64,000 nt of DNA from Aeromicrobium stalagmiti (GCF_013283745.1 NZ_JABSTZ010000001.1:1568406-1632405), one strand, 5' to 3'; positions 1-10,065 are shown, counted from the first letter of the stretch. Numbers and translations are program-made. Notes: a model not told the origin generated them from the letters alone.

Positions 1-1283
1 CCGAGCTCATCTCGGTGGGTGCGACCAGCATCAACGGGTTCAGCGCGATCTACTCCAACATCGGGTCGACGGTCGACCTGTCCGCCCCCGGTGGCGACAC
101 CACGGTCGACGCGGTGAGGGGCAGCGACAGCTCGAAGCGCGACATCATCTGGTCGCTGGGTGACACCGGCCAGAAGGCGCGGAGCGCCTACGCGGTCATC
201 GGCTACGAGGGCACCAGCATGGCGGCGCCGCAGGTGGCCGGCGCGGCAGCACTGCTCCACGGGTTGGGCTTCGCGACTCCGACCGAGCTCACCAACGCCC
301 TCTACGCGTCGGTGTCGCCGTTCCGGGCGCGGTCGGGTGCCTATGCCAAGAAGGCCGTCGGGCCCGACCCCTACGACCTCAACTGCACGTCGCCGGGCCG
401 GCAGTGGTGCGGCCGTGGTCTGCTCGACCTCAGCCGCGTGCAGGTGCCGCTCACGGCTCCGGTCATCAATGGCACACCCACGGTCGGGGAGCCGCTCACG
501 ACGTCGCTCGGCACCTGGGTTCGTACCCCGTCGGCGCCGACGTACGTGTGGAAGGTCGACGGCGCCACCCGCGGCACGGAGAGCACCTACTGGCCCACTG
601 CTGACGACATCGGGCGGTCGATCACCGTCACGGTGGCGCCGTCGACGTCTGCCTTCAAGAGGCTGTCGAAGACCTCAGCCGCGCTCAGCGTGCCGGACGG
701 ACCGGAAGTCGCGCTGAACGGGCCGACTGCCACGCCGACCTACGGATCGCCCTTCACCCTCACCGCGACCGTGCAAGGCGCGTCGGGCGGCGCCGTCGAG
801 CTGCGCACCGACGGCGGGACCGTGCTCGGCACGGGTGTGGTGGCCGGTGGGAAGGCGACCATCGCGGTCTCCGCAGCCTCGGCACGCAGGCTGGTCCCGG
901 CAGGCTCGTCGCTGCGTGCGGCCTACCTGGGCGACGGCACGACCGCGAAGGCCTCATCACCCCGCCGCACCATCACCTCGAGGAAGCTGGCAGCCAAGGT
1001 CTCCACCTCGCTCGGCTCCCGGGTCAGGACGACGTCACGGGCGACCCTGGAGGTCCGGGTGCTGGAGAGCCCCGACCTGTTCGCCAACCCCACCGGTGAG
1101 CTGCGGGTCTACGACGGGACGAAGCGGATCCTCATCACGCGGATCTACAGCAACAGCGGCGGCACGAAGTCGATCCGGCTGCCGCAGCTGAAGAAGGGCA
1201 CCCACCGGATCAAGGTCTACTTCAAGGACAGCGACTACATCGCGTCGACCTACTCGGCGGTGCGGACGATCACGGCGTCATAG
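1..1283 (+). CDS. Secreted S8 (subtilisin-like) serine peptidase, C-terminal part; 5' end outside window
   Basis: The reading frame is open from the window edge (first full codon at base 3), so the Asp and His parts of the triad lie upstream. The visible part has a late subtilase motif (VGATS ... APGGD) and the catalytic serine motif GTSMAAPQVAG, followed by a region with LNC...WCGRGLLDL and then about 270 residues of beta-rich Ig-like repeats ending in a YxGTKRI...YSAVRTI module. It is clearly paralogous to the next gene: the order of motifs and the LDLS(R/K)VQ(V/A)PL junction are shared. It probably acts outside the cell. Substrate unknown. The subtilase call is firm; the Ig-like assignment of the tail is inferred from pattern only. 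Confidence 0.9.
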   Translation, partial: ELISVGATSINGFSAIYSNIGSTVDLSAPGGDTTVDAVRGSDSSKRDIIWSLGDTGQKARSAYAVIGYEGTSMAAPQVAGAAALLHGLGFATPTELTNALYASVSPFRARSGAYAKKAVGPDPYDLNCTSPGRQWCGRGLLDLSRVQVPLTAPVINGTPTVGEPLTTSLGTWVRTPSAPTYVWKVDGATRGTESTYWPTADDIGRSITVTVAPSTSAFKRLSKTSAALSVPDGPEVALNGPTATPTYGSPFTLTATVQGASGGAVELRTDGGTVLGTGVVAGGKATIAVSAASARRLVPAGSSLRAAYLGDGTTAKASSPRRTITSRKLAAKVSTSLGSRVRTTSRATLEVRVLESPDLFANPTGELRVYDGTKRILITRIYSNSGGTKSIRLPQLKKGTHRIKVYFKDSDYIASTYSAVRTITAS

Positions 1284-1388
1284 ACGTCACAGGGCTCGCA
1301 AAGCCCAGACAGGCTGCCTCCTGGGCCGATATGTTTCTCGCTGCTGCGGTGACGTCGTAACCGCCTCTTCCAGGGGGAGTCCCACCGC

Positions 1389-3818
1389 ATGTCCAGGATC
1401 CGTCGGTCGCTGACCGTCACCGCTGTCGCGTCGTTGCTGCTGTCGGGGCTGGCGGTGAGCGCCTCGGCCGACCAGGTGCCCGCGGCGGTCCGGGCTCCGT
1501 CGGCCGAGGCGCCGTCGCCGGTGGTCGCGGCGCCTGAGGCCGACGGCATCGCCCGCGGGCTCATCGTCAAGACCACGACCTCGGACCCGTCCGAGGCACT
1601 GCTGGACGCCGCTGACGACGCACTCGGGTCGCAGGCCGAGATCGTCGGCGACGCGACGATCTCGGGCACGACCTCGTCCGTCGCGTTCGACGAGCCGGTG
1701 TCAGCCGACCTGGCCGCCGACGTCGCCGAGACCGTCGAGCGCCGCAGCGACGTGGTGTGGGCCGTGCCCGACACGATGCGGCAGATCAGCGCCAACCCGC
1801 CGGTGACGACGAACGACTCGTTGTTCGCCGAGCAGTGGGCCCTGTGGGACCGCTCGGTGAGCAAGCCGGCGGGTGGCTTCAGCCTCAAGGCCCCCGCGCT
1901 GTGGCCGGTGACGACCGGTTCGCCGGAGGTCCGCGTCGCAGTGCTCGACACCGGGGTCCGCACGTCCCACCCCGAGCTGAGCGGCCGGCTGGTCCCCGGC
2001 TACGACATGATCGCCGCGGACAGGTCGAAGAGCCGCAAGAAGACGTACTTCGTCGCCAACGACGGCAACGGCCGCGATGCCAGTCCCTCCGATCCGGGCG
2101 ACTGGGCGCGCAAGGGCCAGTGCTATCGCAGGTCTCCGGCGTACGACAGCTCGTGGCACGGCACATTCATCGCGGGGCAGATCGTCGCGAGGTCGGGCAA
2201 CGGCTCCGGCATCGCCGGTGTCGCGCCGGGCGTGAAGGTTCAGCCCGTGCGCGTCCTGGGTCGCTGCGGTGGCTGGGACTCCGACATCCTGGCCGGCATC
2301 AGGTGGGCCTCCGGCGGTCATGTGAACGGGGTGCCGGACAACCAGACGCCTGCGCAGGTCGTCAACCTCTCGCTCGGCTCGCTCTACCGCACGGCCAAGG
2401 ACGCGGCCAAGGCGTGCAAGCCGTACGCCGAGGCCGCGACCCAGGCCATGTCGCGGGGATCGCTCCTGGTGGTGGCGGCCGGCAACGAGTTCGCCGAGGC
2501 GAGCGAGGCCGTGCCGGCCGCGTGCAACGGCTTCCTCACGGTCGGCGCGACGAGCCGCAAGGGCTATCGCGCCGCCTACTCGAACAAGGGCAAGAAGGTC
2601 GACATCGCTGCGCCGGGAGGCGACTCGTGGATCGAGGGCGGGCGCGACCTGATCGTCTCGCTGGGCAACAAGGGCAGGACGAGGCCGTCGACGAACGGCT
2701 ACCTGCGCTACGAGGGCACGAGCATGTCGACCGCCTACGTGTCGGCCGGCGCGGCGCTGCTCTACTCGCTCGGGCTCGACGACCCGCGGGAGGTGAGGGC
2801 GGCCTTGATCGCCTCGACGTCCGCATTCCCGCGCAAGTCGTCGAGCCGGGAGAGGTACCGCAAGAAGTCGGGTGGCCGGACCTACACGTTCAACCTCAAC
2901 TGCGGCTACACCGAGTGCGGCAAGGGGATCCTCGACCTGAGCAAGGTGCAGGCGCCCCTCGAGCAGCCCACGGTGTCCGGGACGCAGTGGAACGGTCAAG
3001 CCGTCGTCGGCCAGGAGCTCACCTACACCCAACGTTGGGCGGGGCCCGAGGTCGGCGTGCGGTGGTATCGCGAGCAGGGGCTCGGCGGCGAGCGTGAGCT
3101 GATCGGCGAGGGTCCGACCTACATCCCGACGTGGTCCGACGTAGGACACGCGCTGTCGGTCGAGTCGGTCCCCGGCGGGGCCTTCCGTCCGCTGCGGACC
3201 CGGGTCGACATCGCCGGCACGGTGTTCGGGACCGGCGTCACCGTCTCCCTCGAGCAGGACCACCACCAGCAGGGTCGTACGTTCCCCGTCATCGTGAACC
3301 TCAGCTCTGTTGCGGACCCGGACCGTGTGGTCGAGGACGGTGACGTCGAGGTGCTCTATGGCGACGACGTCGTGGCGACCGGTCGCTCGACGTCCGGTCA
3401 CGCGACGATCGACGTTCCGGCAGATGCCTGGCGACCCGGCTCGATCGACGTGCGCGCGCGATACGTCGGCACGTCCGCCACGCCTCCGGGCACGTCACCG
3501 TCGCGCCAGGCCTCGGGCTACCTGCCCGACCCCGAGATCACGCTCGCGGTGGCCTCGCCCCAGGTCGGCGAGACGCCGGCGGTCGTGACGGTCACGGTCA
3601 GTGCGCCGGACGGTTTCCCGCCCGGGACGGTGTGGATCCATCCGCCGTACAACGAGAACTATCTGCTGGCCCGGGCGACGCTGTCGAGCGAGGCGGACAG
3701 CCCCGCGCAGATCACGATGCCGCTCCAGGGGGCCGGCGCCTCACGGCTGGTCGCCACCTACTACAGCTCGGAGCGGGCGGCAGTCAGCTCGAACGAGGTC
3801 GTGGTCACGACAGGCTGA
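1389..3818 (+). CDS. Secreted S8 (subtilisin-like) serine peptidase with Ig-like C-terminal region
   Basis: A complete 809-residue subtilase. Residues 1-28 form a Sec signal peptide ending near ASA-DQ; residues 55-130 look like an inhibitor I9-type propeptide. The triad is visible: Asp187 in VAVLDTGV, His257 in WHGTFIAG, Ser445 in GTSMS, with oxyanion Asn366 in VVAAGNE. Four-hundred-odd C-terminal residues carry paired cysteines (LNCGYTECGKG) and then Ig-like beta repeats. The ATG is preceded by a GGGGGAG ribosome site about 8 bases away. It is a tandem paralogue of the gene just upstream and is likely exported and self-processed. Substrate and regulation cannot be read from the sequence. Confidence 0.93.
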   Translation: MSRIRRSLTVTAVASLLLSGLAVSASADQVPAAVRAPSAEAPSPVVAAPEADGIARGLIVKTTTSDPSEALLDAADDALGSQAEIVGDATISGTTSSVAFDEPVSADLAADVAETVERRSDVVWAVPDTMRQISANPPVTTNDSLFAEQWALWDRSVSKPAGGFSLKAPALWPVTTGSPEVRVAVLDTGVRTSHPELSGRLVPGYDMIAADRSKSRKKTYFVANDGNGRDASPSDPGDWARKGQCYRRSPAYDSSWHGTFIAGQIVARSGNGSGIAGVAPGVKVQPVRVLGRCGGWDSDILAGIRWASGGHVNGVPDNQTPAQVVNLSLGSLYRTAKDAAKACKPYAEAATQAMSRGSLLVVAAGNEFAEASEAVPAACNGFLTVGATSRKGYRAAYSNKGKKVDIAAPGGDSWIEGGRDLIVSLGNKGRTRPSTNGYLRYEGTSMSTAYVSAGAALLYSLGLDDPREVRAALIASTSAFPRKSSSRERYRKKSGGRTYTFNLNCGYTECGKGILDLSKVQAPLEQPTVSGTQWNGQAVVGQELTYTQRWAGPEVGVRWYREQGLGGERELIGEGPTYIPTWSDVGHALSVESVPGGAFRPLRTRVDIAGTVFGTGVTVSLEQDHHQQGRTFPVIVNLSSVADPDRVVEDGDVEVLYGDDVVATGRSTSGHATIDVPADAWRPGSIDVRARYVGTSATPPGTSPSRQASGYLPDPEITLAVASPQVGETPAVVTVTVSAPDGFPPGTVWIHPPYNENYLLARATLSSEADSPAQITMPLQGAGASRLVATYYSSERAAVSSNEVVVTTG

Positions 3819-3839
3819 GACGCGTGGCCGGGCAGGGGG

Positions 3840-4424
3840 TCAGGGCCGCCGGACGTCGAGGATCCGGAAGCCCTTCTCGCTGTCGACCCGCGCGGTCGGC
3901 CAGCCCTGCTCGACCAGCCAGCGCTGCAAGGAGTCGGCACCGAAGTTCTTGCCGACGACGAGTCGCGCCGTGCCTGACGGGGCAAGGCGGGGCAGCCACC
4001 GGAGCAGCAGGTCGTGCAGGGCCTGCTTGCCGATGCGGATGGGTGGGTTGGACCAGATCTGGTTGAACGTGACGTCGGCCGGCACGTCGTCGGGCAGCGC
4101 CGCATGGACGCTCACCCCGAGCCGCTCGGCGTTGACCCGGGTGAGGTCGAGCGCCCGCTCGTTGGGGTCGACGGCCCAGACCACCGTGGCCGAACGGGCC
4201 AGTGAGCAGGCGATCGGGCCCCACCCGCAGCCGAGGTCGAGCACCGTGCCGGAGGTCGGTGGGGTGCTGTTGCGCAGCAGCACCGCGGTGGCCTTGTCGA
4301 GGCCGTCCTGGGAGAAGACGCCGGTGGACGTCGTAAACGTGACGTCCTGCCCCCAGATGTGGGTCGTGATGTCGTGGCGTCGGTCGTCGCTGGTCGGCGT
4401 TCCCTCGAAGTAGTGCTCTGGCAC
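3840..4424 (-). CDS. RsmC-like class I SAM-dependent methyltransferase (MTS domain)
   Basis: A 194-residue protein matching the catalytic half of RsmC-type 16S rRNA guanine N2-methyltransferases. It has the SAM-binding motif VLDLGCGWGPIA, the acidic loop VDPNERAL, and the base-flipping catalytic motif NPPI. The first residues (HYFEGTPTS) and FTTSTGVFSQDGLDKAT are typical of actinobacterial members that lack the N-terminal RsmC domain. The start is GTG at 4424, which sits six bases after CAGACT, suggesting a leaderless message. It converges with the upstream subtilase gene. rRNA is the likely target; the exact nucleotide is not shown by the sequence. Confidence 0.85.
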   Translation of the reverse strand: MPEHYFEGTPTSDDRRHDITTHIWGQDVTFTTSTGVFSQDGLDKATAVLLRNSTPPTSGTVLDLGCGWGPIACSLARSATVVWAVDPNERALDLTRVNAERLGVSVHAALPDDVPADVTFNQIWSNPPIRIGKQALHDLLLRWLPRLAPSGTARLVVGKNFGADSLQRWLVEQGWPTARVDSEKGFRILDVRRP

Positions 4425-4430
4425 CCGACC

Positions 4431-4436
4431 AGTCTG
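4431..4436 (-). promoter_or_regulatory. -10 hexamer CAGACT for leaderless RsmC-like gene
   Basis: On the minus strand CAGACT is followed by exactly six bases and then the GTG start at 4424. No Shine-Dalgarno is present. This matches the leaderless arrangement seen at many genes in this window. Confidence 0.5.
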
Positions 4437-4508
4437 GCAGGAGTCGTTCGAAGAAATCTCGCCACGTCTTCAACGCGGGCGCCACGGGTGCGGTATCCCT
4501 TCATGAGA

Positions 4509-4524
4509 CCGGCAAAGATGCCGG
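4509..4524 (+). other. Small hairpin CCGGC-N6-GCCGG in the DUF4394 leader
   Basis: Five-base complementary arms around AAAGAT lie about 20 bases upstream of the ATG and just before the ribosome site. It may only be a chance GC palindrome. Confidence 0.3.
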
Positions 4525-4544
4525 CCCGGACCACGGAGGAATCC

Positions 4545-5414
4545 ATGCGCCAGCGAACTCGTACCCTCGTCGCCCTCGGAGCGGCAGCAGCACTCGGACT
4601 CGGCACCACCGCCGCTCTCGTCGGCTCGGCCGAGGCCGCCGCGACGTCGGCCCTCGGTCTGTCGTCCAACGGCAAGACCCTCAAGACCTTCTCGCTGAAG
4701 GACGGCGCGAAGATCAAGAACATCGGCAACGTGAGTGGTCTGTCGGGCGACACCAAGCTCGTCGGCATCGACGTCCGCCCCGAGAACAAGGCGTTCTACG
4801 GCGTCGGCAACGCGGGCGGCGTCTACACGCTCAACACCAGCACGGGTGCGGCGACCAAGGTCTCGCAGATCAGCGTGGCCCTCGAGGGCACCAACTTCGG
4901 TGTCGACTTCAACCCGGCCGCCGATCGTCTGCGCATCGTGGGCGACACGGGCCAGAGCCTGCGCCACGACGTGACCCAGGCGACGCCGACGACTGCCGTC
5001 GACAGCCGGGTCAACTACCCCGTCGGCACCCCGCCGGCGCCCGGTCCGGACGCCACCGGCATCACCGCGGCGGCCTACACGAACAACGACGCGTTCGCGA
5101 ACACCGCGACCGGCACGACGCTGTTCGACCTCGACATGACGCTCGACCGCGTCGCGCAGCAGGTCCCGGCCAACGCGGGCACCCTGGTCGTGGCCGGTCC
5201 GTTCGGTCCGCGCCTGGGCCCGGTCGCGGGCTTCGACATCGTCAGCACCGTCCGCGACAACGGCAACGCCGTCACCAACACGGGCTACGCGACGCTGCGT
5301 CCGACCTCCGGTGGTCTCGGATCGCTCTACAAGGTCGATCTGCTGAGCGGAGCGCTCACCAAGGTGGCAAACTTCACGCACGACGTCGCCGACCTGGCGA
5401 TCCCGCAGGGCTGA
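4545..5414 (+). CDS. Secreted DUF4394-domain protein
   Basis: A 289-residue exported protein. Residues 1-31 are a Sec signal peptide (basic start, long Ala/Leu core, cleavage near AEA-A). The rest fits DUF4394, a predicted beta-propeller-like secreted family: repeated units such as GxxxLKTFSL, GIDVRPENKAFYGVG, GVDFNPAADRLRIVG. The ATG at 4545 was chosen over earlier in-frame starts because GGAGGA precedes it and the signal peptide begins there. It is immediately upstream of an ECF sigma and its anti-sigma factor, which suggests but does not prove that it is a target of that sigma. Molecular function unknown. Confidence 0.85.
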   Translation: MRQRTRTLVALGAAAALGLGTTAALVGSAEAAATSALGLSSNGKTLKTFSLKDGAKIKNIGNVSGLSGDTKLVGIDVRPENKAFYGVGNAGGVYTLNTSTGAATKVSQISVALEGTNFGVDFNPAADRLRIVGDTGQSLRHDVTQATPTTAVDSRVNYPVGTPPAPGPDATGITAAAYTNNDAFANTATGTTLFDLDMTLDRVAQQVPANAGTLVVAGPFGPRLGPVAGFDIVSTVRDNGNAVTNTGYATLRPTSGGLGSLYKVDLLSGALTKVANFTHDVADLAIPQG

Positions 5415-5461
5415 CGCCCAGGCGCTGCGGCGCCCGTACGTGAACTACAGGAGCAGCACTG

Positions 5462-6010
5462 GTGGCACCGTGGAGGAGCTCCCGGGCCAGTGACGACGGC
5501 GTGCCCGGCACGCCTGACGCACTGGCCCGGGAGGGCTACGCCCGACACGGGGCCGAGCTCTACGGCTACGCGCTGAGCCGTCTGGCCGACGACGCAGCCG
5601 CCCAGGACGCCGTCCAGGAGACGATCGTGCGCGCCTGGCGGGCGGGGGAGCGCTTCGACCCGGCTGCCGGGTCGTTGCGCACCTGGCTCTACGCCATCTT
5701 GCGCAACGTCATCATCGACCAGGCGAACGCCCGCCAGAGGGCCACGGCCCTGGCCCAGACCGTCGTCGAGGAGGAGGACCTGATGGCCGACCAGACCGGC
5801 GCGGTCGCCGACGTCGACCTGATCACCCGCGCGCTGGGCTTCATCAGCCACGACCACCGCACGGCGATCGTCGAGACCTATCTGCGCGATCGCCCCTACG
5901 ACGAGGTGGCGGCCGAGCTGGGGGTCTCGGTGAGTACGCTGCGAAGTCGGGTTTTCTACGGCCTCAAACAACTACGACACGCGATGAAGATGATGGTGGT
6001 CGAACCATGA
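5462..6010 (+). CDS. ECF-type RNA polymerase sigma factor (SigK/RpoE-like)
   Basis: A 182-residue sigma-70 family ECF factor. Sigma region 2 (about residues 27-90) includes DDAAAQDAVQETIVRAWR and LRTWLYAILRNVIIDQ; region 4 (about 125-175) includes the helix-turn-helix RPYDEVAAELGVSVSTLRSRVFYGLKQLR. The start is GTG at 5462 with AGGAG about eight bases upstream. Its stop codon overlaps the start of the anti-sigma gene (ATGA), so the two are translationally coupled. It directs core RNA polymerase to a small stress or envelope regulon; the adjacent DUF4394 gene is the obvious candidate member. No matching autoregulatory promoter could be identified. Confidence 0.92.
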   Translation: MAPWRSSRASDDGVPGTPDALAREGYARHGAELYGYALSRLADDAAAQDAVQETIVRAWRAGERFDPAAGSLRTWLYAILRNVIIDQANARQRATALAQTVVEEEDLMADQTGAVADVDLITRALGFISHDHRTAIVETYLRDRPYDEVAAELGVSVSTLRSRVFYGLKQLRHAMKMMVVEP

Positions 6011-6669
6011 CCCGCTCACACGACGAGCTGAGGGAGGCGCTGGGGGCTCATGCTCTCGGCCAGCTCGACGACCCCGCGCTGCAGCGTGAGGTGGAGGACC
6101 ACCTGCTGACGTGCGCGGAGTGTCGCGCCGAGCTCGACGAGATCGCTCCGCTGGCCGCTGCACTTCGTCAGGTGGACGCCGATCAGGTGCGCCCAGTCGG
6201 CATCGCGCCACCGGCCGAGCTCGACGACCGGATCCGGCGCGCACTGCCGCGCCGGGTATCGACGGTGCGGCGCCTGGCACCGGCAGCGGGTGGGGTCCTG
6301 GCGGGGGCGGCTGCTGCCGCGTTCGTGACCGTTCTCGTGGTGCAGGACGACCGGCCCGTCGGCCCGACCGTCATCGCGGTCCCCGAGGTGGAGTCGGTCC
6401 GCGGCGTCACCGCCACCGCAGGCCTCGTCGACCACACCTGGGGGCTCGAGGTCAAGCTCGAGGCGACCGGTCTGCCCGCCGGTGAGACGTTCGAGATGTG
6501 GGTGGTCGGCAACGACGGCACGGCTTATGACGCCGGCGAGTTCATCGGCGTGAAGGACAAGAAGATCGTCTGCGACATGAGCTCGTCGGTGCTGTTCAAG
6601 GACGCCGAACGCTTCAAGGTGGTCGACGCGCAGGGCACCGAGGTCATCGCGGCCGACCTGCCGTCATGA
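6007..6669 (+). CDS. Membrane anti-sigma factor, RskA-like
   Basis: A 220-residue anti-sigma factor. The N-terminal domain has the zinc-type HxxxCxxC motif (His32, Cys36, Cys39 in HLLTCAEC). A single membrane segment lies near residues 95-118 (APAAGGVLAGAAAAAFVTVLVV). The extracellular part, with WGLEVKLEATGLPAGETFEMWVVG, fits the anti-sigma-K (RskA) C-terminal domain. It is expected to hold the preceding sigma factor inactive at the membrane and release it by regulated proteolysis, as known for this family. Overlap of four bases with the sigma gene supports the pairing. It ends four bases from a convergent gene. Confidence 0.9.
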   Translation: MTRSHDELREALGAHALGQLDDPALQREVEDHLLTCAECRAELDEIAPLAAALRQVDADQVRPVGIAPPAELDDRIRRALPRRVSTVRRLAPAAGGVLAGAAAAAFVTVLVVQDDRPVGPTVIAVPEVESVRGVTATAGLVDHTWGLEVKLEATGLPAGETFEMWVVGNDGTAYDAGEFIGVKDKKIVCDMSSSVLFKDAERFKVVDAQGTEVIAADLPS

Positions 6670-6673
6670 CCGG

Positions 6674-7447
6674 TCAGCAGTGCCTGAAGACATAGCCCTT
6701 GGAGCCGGCCGGCACGACGTCGCGGTCGCGCAGCAGGACGGACGCTGCGCCGGCGCGTGCCGCACACGCGCGCTCGTAGGCCTGGCGCCCGTTGTCGGTG
6801 TACTCGATCTCGATGAGCCGGGTGCCGTAGGTCGCGGTGTAGTCGCCGCACTCGCGGTAGACCTCGCACTCCTCGACCACCGCGAAGTCGAAGCCGATGC
6901 CTCGCGTGCTCAGCTCGGGGGTGTTCTTCTGGGCGATCGCGACCCCTGCGCCGTGGGCCTCGCGGACGAGTCGCTTGCCGAAGTTGACGGCGTACGACTG
7001 CTTGAGCAGGCCACGTGACCGGGTCCACGAGTCGAGGTTGTCGGGCTCGACGGCCGCGAAGCCCTCGCGCCCGCACCGGGCGAACCACGCACGGTTGAGC
7101 TCGCCGATCGCCGCGCGCTTGCCGGACGTGCGGATGTCGAGCAGGACCTCGTCGGGCCAGCCGGGATCGCGCACGAGATGACCCCGGCGATCGCGCAGGA
7201 GCAGTCCGGGGTGCTTCTTCTTCCACCAGCCGAGCGTGCCCGGCTGGGTCTGGAAGGAGTTGACGTAGCAGATCGAGTAGAGCCCGGCTGCGGGTGACTC
7301 GGTGCGGTCGCGGGTCACGATGTCGACGTCGGGGGCGGGCGCGTAGGCACCACCCAGCTGGTAGTCGGCGACGCCGGCCGTCGGGGGAGGCGTGACGGGT
7401 GACGCCATCGCGAGCGCGACGAGCACCGACGCGAGCAGGCCCGTCAT
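6674..7447 (-). CDS. Secreted GH114-like (endo-alpha-1,4-polygalactosaminidase family) protein
   Basis: A 257-residue exported protein. The short N-terminal signal (MTGLLASVLVALAMASPV) is followed by a barrel with motifs of the GH114/TM1410 family: YQLGGAYAPAPDVDIVTRDR, CYVNSFQTQPG, LLDIRT, GFAAVEPDNLDSW and VAIAQKNTPE. Family members cleave or are predicted to cleave galactosamine-containing polysaccharides. The ATG at 7447 overlaps the stop of the upstream MmcQ/YjbR gene by four bases, which fixes the start; longer upstream extensions in frame are proline/arginine-rich shadow sequence. Actual substrate unknown. Confidence 0.82.
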   Translation of the reverse strand: MTGLLASVLVALAMASPVTPPPTAGVADYQLGGAYAPAPDVDIVTRDRTESPAAGLYSICYVNSFQTQPGTLGWWKKKHPGLLLRDRRGHLVRDPGWPDEVLLDIRTSGKRAAIGELNRAWFARCGREGFAAVEPDNLDSWTRSRGLLKQSYAVNFGKRLVREAHGAGVAIAQKNTPELSTRGIGFDFAVVEECEVYRECGDYTATYGTRLIEIEYTDNGRQAYERACAARAGAASVLLRDRDVVPAGSKGYVFRHC

Positions 7448-7785
7448 CCGGCCGCCCGCTTGCGGACCGCCGGCGGGGCCACCAGGTGCCAGGCGTCGGT
7501 CACCAGCTCGAGCAGTTCGGCGCGGTCGACGGCGTCGAGGTCGACCAGGACGTAGTCGTGGCCGTCGTAGTGGGGCGTCGTGAAGAAGGCAGGGTCGTCG
7601 CCCTCGACCAGGGCGACCTTGTCGCCGGCGCTGCACCTCAGGGCCAGTGCGCCGTCGCTGTCGGTGCGAAGGCGACCCATCAGCCGGTTCGCCACCTTGA
7701 GCGCCGTGGTGCCGTACGACGTCGACTCGGCGACCTCGGGCAGGGTTGTGCCATGGGCCACGACGTCGTCCCAGGGCACTGCCAT
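7444..7785 (-). CDS. MmcQ/YjbR family DNA-binding-fold protein
   Basis: A 113-residue protein of the MmcQ/YjbR family (CyaY-like fold). Typical stretches are LPEVAESTSYGTTALKVANRLMGRLR near the N-terminus, LRCSAGDKVALVEGDDPAFFTTPHYDGHDYVLVDLDAV in the middle, and a terminal ELVTDAWHLVAPPAVRKR. Members are often annotated as DNA-binding, with no firm function. The ATG at 7785 lies six bases after GAGGAT, consistent with a leaderless message. It overlaps the following GH114-like gene by ATGA, so both are probably cotranscribed, though they share no obvious role. Confidence 0.85.
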   Translation of the reverse strand: MAVPWDDVVAHGTTLPEVAESTSYGTTALKVANRLMGRLRTDSDGALALRCSAGDKVALVEGDDPAFFTTPHYDGHDYVLVDLDAVDRAELLELVTDAWHLVAPPAVRKRAAG

Positions 7786-7817
7786 GACGCCATCCTCTCA
7801 GGTCCGGGGGACAGGAG

Positions 7818-8609
7818 TCACTCGTCCCGTCGCCTCCGCGACTCGAGGGCTCGCGCGGACAGCCCGGCGTCGTCCGGATAGACGACCTCCTCCAGCACCA
7901 GGCCGTGTGCCGGCATGACCTTGACCCGGGCGTCGCGGACAGCACCGGCGAGGATCTCGCCGGACCACTCGGCCCGGTGCCGTCCCTCGCCGACCGCCAC
8001 CAGGGCTCCCATCAGCGCCCGCACCATCGAGTGGCAGAACGCGTCGGCGCGCACGGTGGTCGCGAGCAGGTGGCCGTCGCGGACGGTGTGCAGCTCGAGC
8101 AGCGTACGGATCGTCGTCGCCCCTTCGCGGCGCTTGCAGAAGGCGGCAAAGTCGTGCTCACCCACCAGGTGCGCCGCCGCCGCGTTCATGGCGTCGACGT
8201 CGAGGGTGCGGTTCCAGCCGACCACCACGCTGCGGGTGAGCGGATCGGGTCCGGCCGGCGCGTCGCACAGGCGGTAGACGTAGCGCCGCTCGAGCGCGGA
8301 GAACCGGGCGTCGAAGCCCTCGGGCGCGACAGTCAGTGCTCGCAGCGCGATGTCGTCGGGGAGCAGGCGTCGCAGCCGACGCTCGAGCGTCGGCGGGTCG
8401 ACGCCGTCGAGGTCGACGTGGGCGACCTGGCCCCGGGCGTGGACTCCCGCGTCGGTGCGACCGGCGCAGGTGAGCTGGGGCGCGACGTCGAGCCGCAGGA
8501 TCGTCGCGAGGGCCGACTCCACCTCGCCCTGCACGGTGCGCAGCTGCGGCTGGGTCGCCCAGCCGCGGAAGGCGGTCCCGTCGTAGGAGATGTCGAGTCG
8601 CAGTCGCAC
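7818..8609 (-). CDS. truA: tRNA pseudouridine(38-40) synthase TruA
   Basis: A 263-residue TruA, the enzyme that converts uridines 38-40 in the anticodon arm to pseudouridine. The N-terminus [20 protein letters not shown] and the catalytic segment [17 protein letters not shown] (nucleophilic Asp in RTDAGV) are diagnostic; the second half has [20 protein letters not shown]. The start is GTG at 8609, six bases after TAGCGT, a leaderless-type promoter. In many actinobacteria truA follows rplQ; here it lies instead between an MmcQ-like gene and gltA, so it is uncoupled from the ribosomal alpha operon. Confidence 0.97.
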   Translation of the reverse strand: MRLRLDISYDGTAFRGWATQPQLRTVQGEVESALATILRLDVAPQLTCAGRTDAGVHARGQVAHVDLDGVDPPTLERRLRRLLPDDIALRALTVAPEGFDARFSALERRYVYRLCDAPAGPDPLTRSVVVGWNRTLDVDAMNAAAAHLVGEHDFAAFCKRREGATTIRTLLELHTVRDGHLLATTVRADAFCHSMVRALMGALVAVGEGRHRAEWSGEILAGAVRDARVKVMPAHGLVLEEVVYPDDAGLSARALESRRRRDE

Positions 8610-8615
8610 CCCGTC

Positions 8616-8621
8616 ACGCTA
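8616..8621 (-). promoter_or_regulatory. -10 hexamer TAGCGT for leaderless truA
   Basis: Minus-strand TAGCGT, six-base gap, then the GTG start of truA. No ribosome binding site is present. Confidence 0.55.
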
Positions 8622-8660
8622 TCGCCCGCCGAGACCTGAGGGGGTCGACGCCCTCGACGA

Positions 8661-8693
8661 CGAAGCCCCCACCCCGACGGGGTGAGGGCTTCG
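8661..8693 (-). terminator. Hairpin downstream of gltA
   Basis: Arms CGAAGCCC(C)CACCCC and GGGGTG(A)GGGCTTCG form a 15-bp stem with a three-base loop; the one mismatch becomes a G-U pair in the minus-strand RNA. It lies 12 bases after the gltA stop. There is no long U tract, as is common in actinobacteria. Confidence 0.7.
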
Positions 8694-8705
8694 GTGCGCG
8701 GGGCT

Positions 8706-10001
<1,296 letters not shown>

Positions 10002-10059
10002 GATGGGTCTCCTGTGACGATGCAAATGGGGGCCGCTGTGATGGCGCGGACCACTCCTC

Positions 10060-10065
10060 AACTTA
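10060..10065 (-). promoter_or_regulatory. Possible gltA -10 box TAAGTT
   Basis: TAAGTT on the minus strand lies about 60 bases upstream of the gltA GTG. No convincing -35 element was seen, so this is a weak call. Confidence 0.35.

Noticed and set aside
4359-4544. Upstream start for the DUF4394 protein
   Set aside because: The extra 62 residues are not signal-like and overlap the divergent gene; the ATG at 4545 has a ribosome site and begins a signal peptide.
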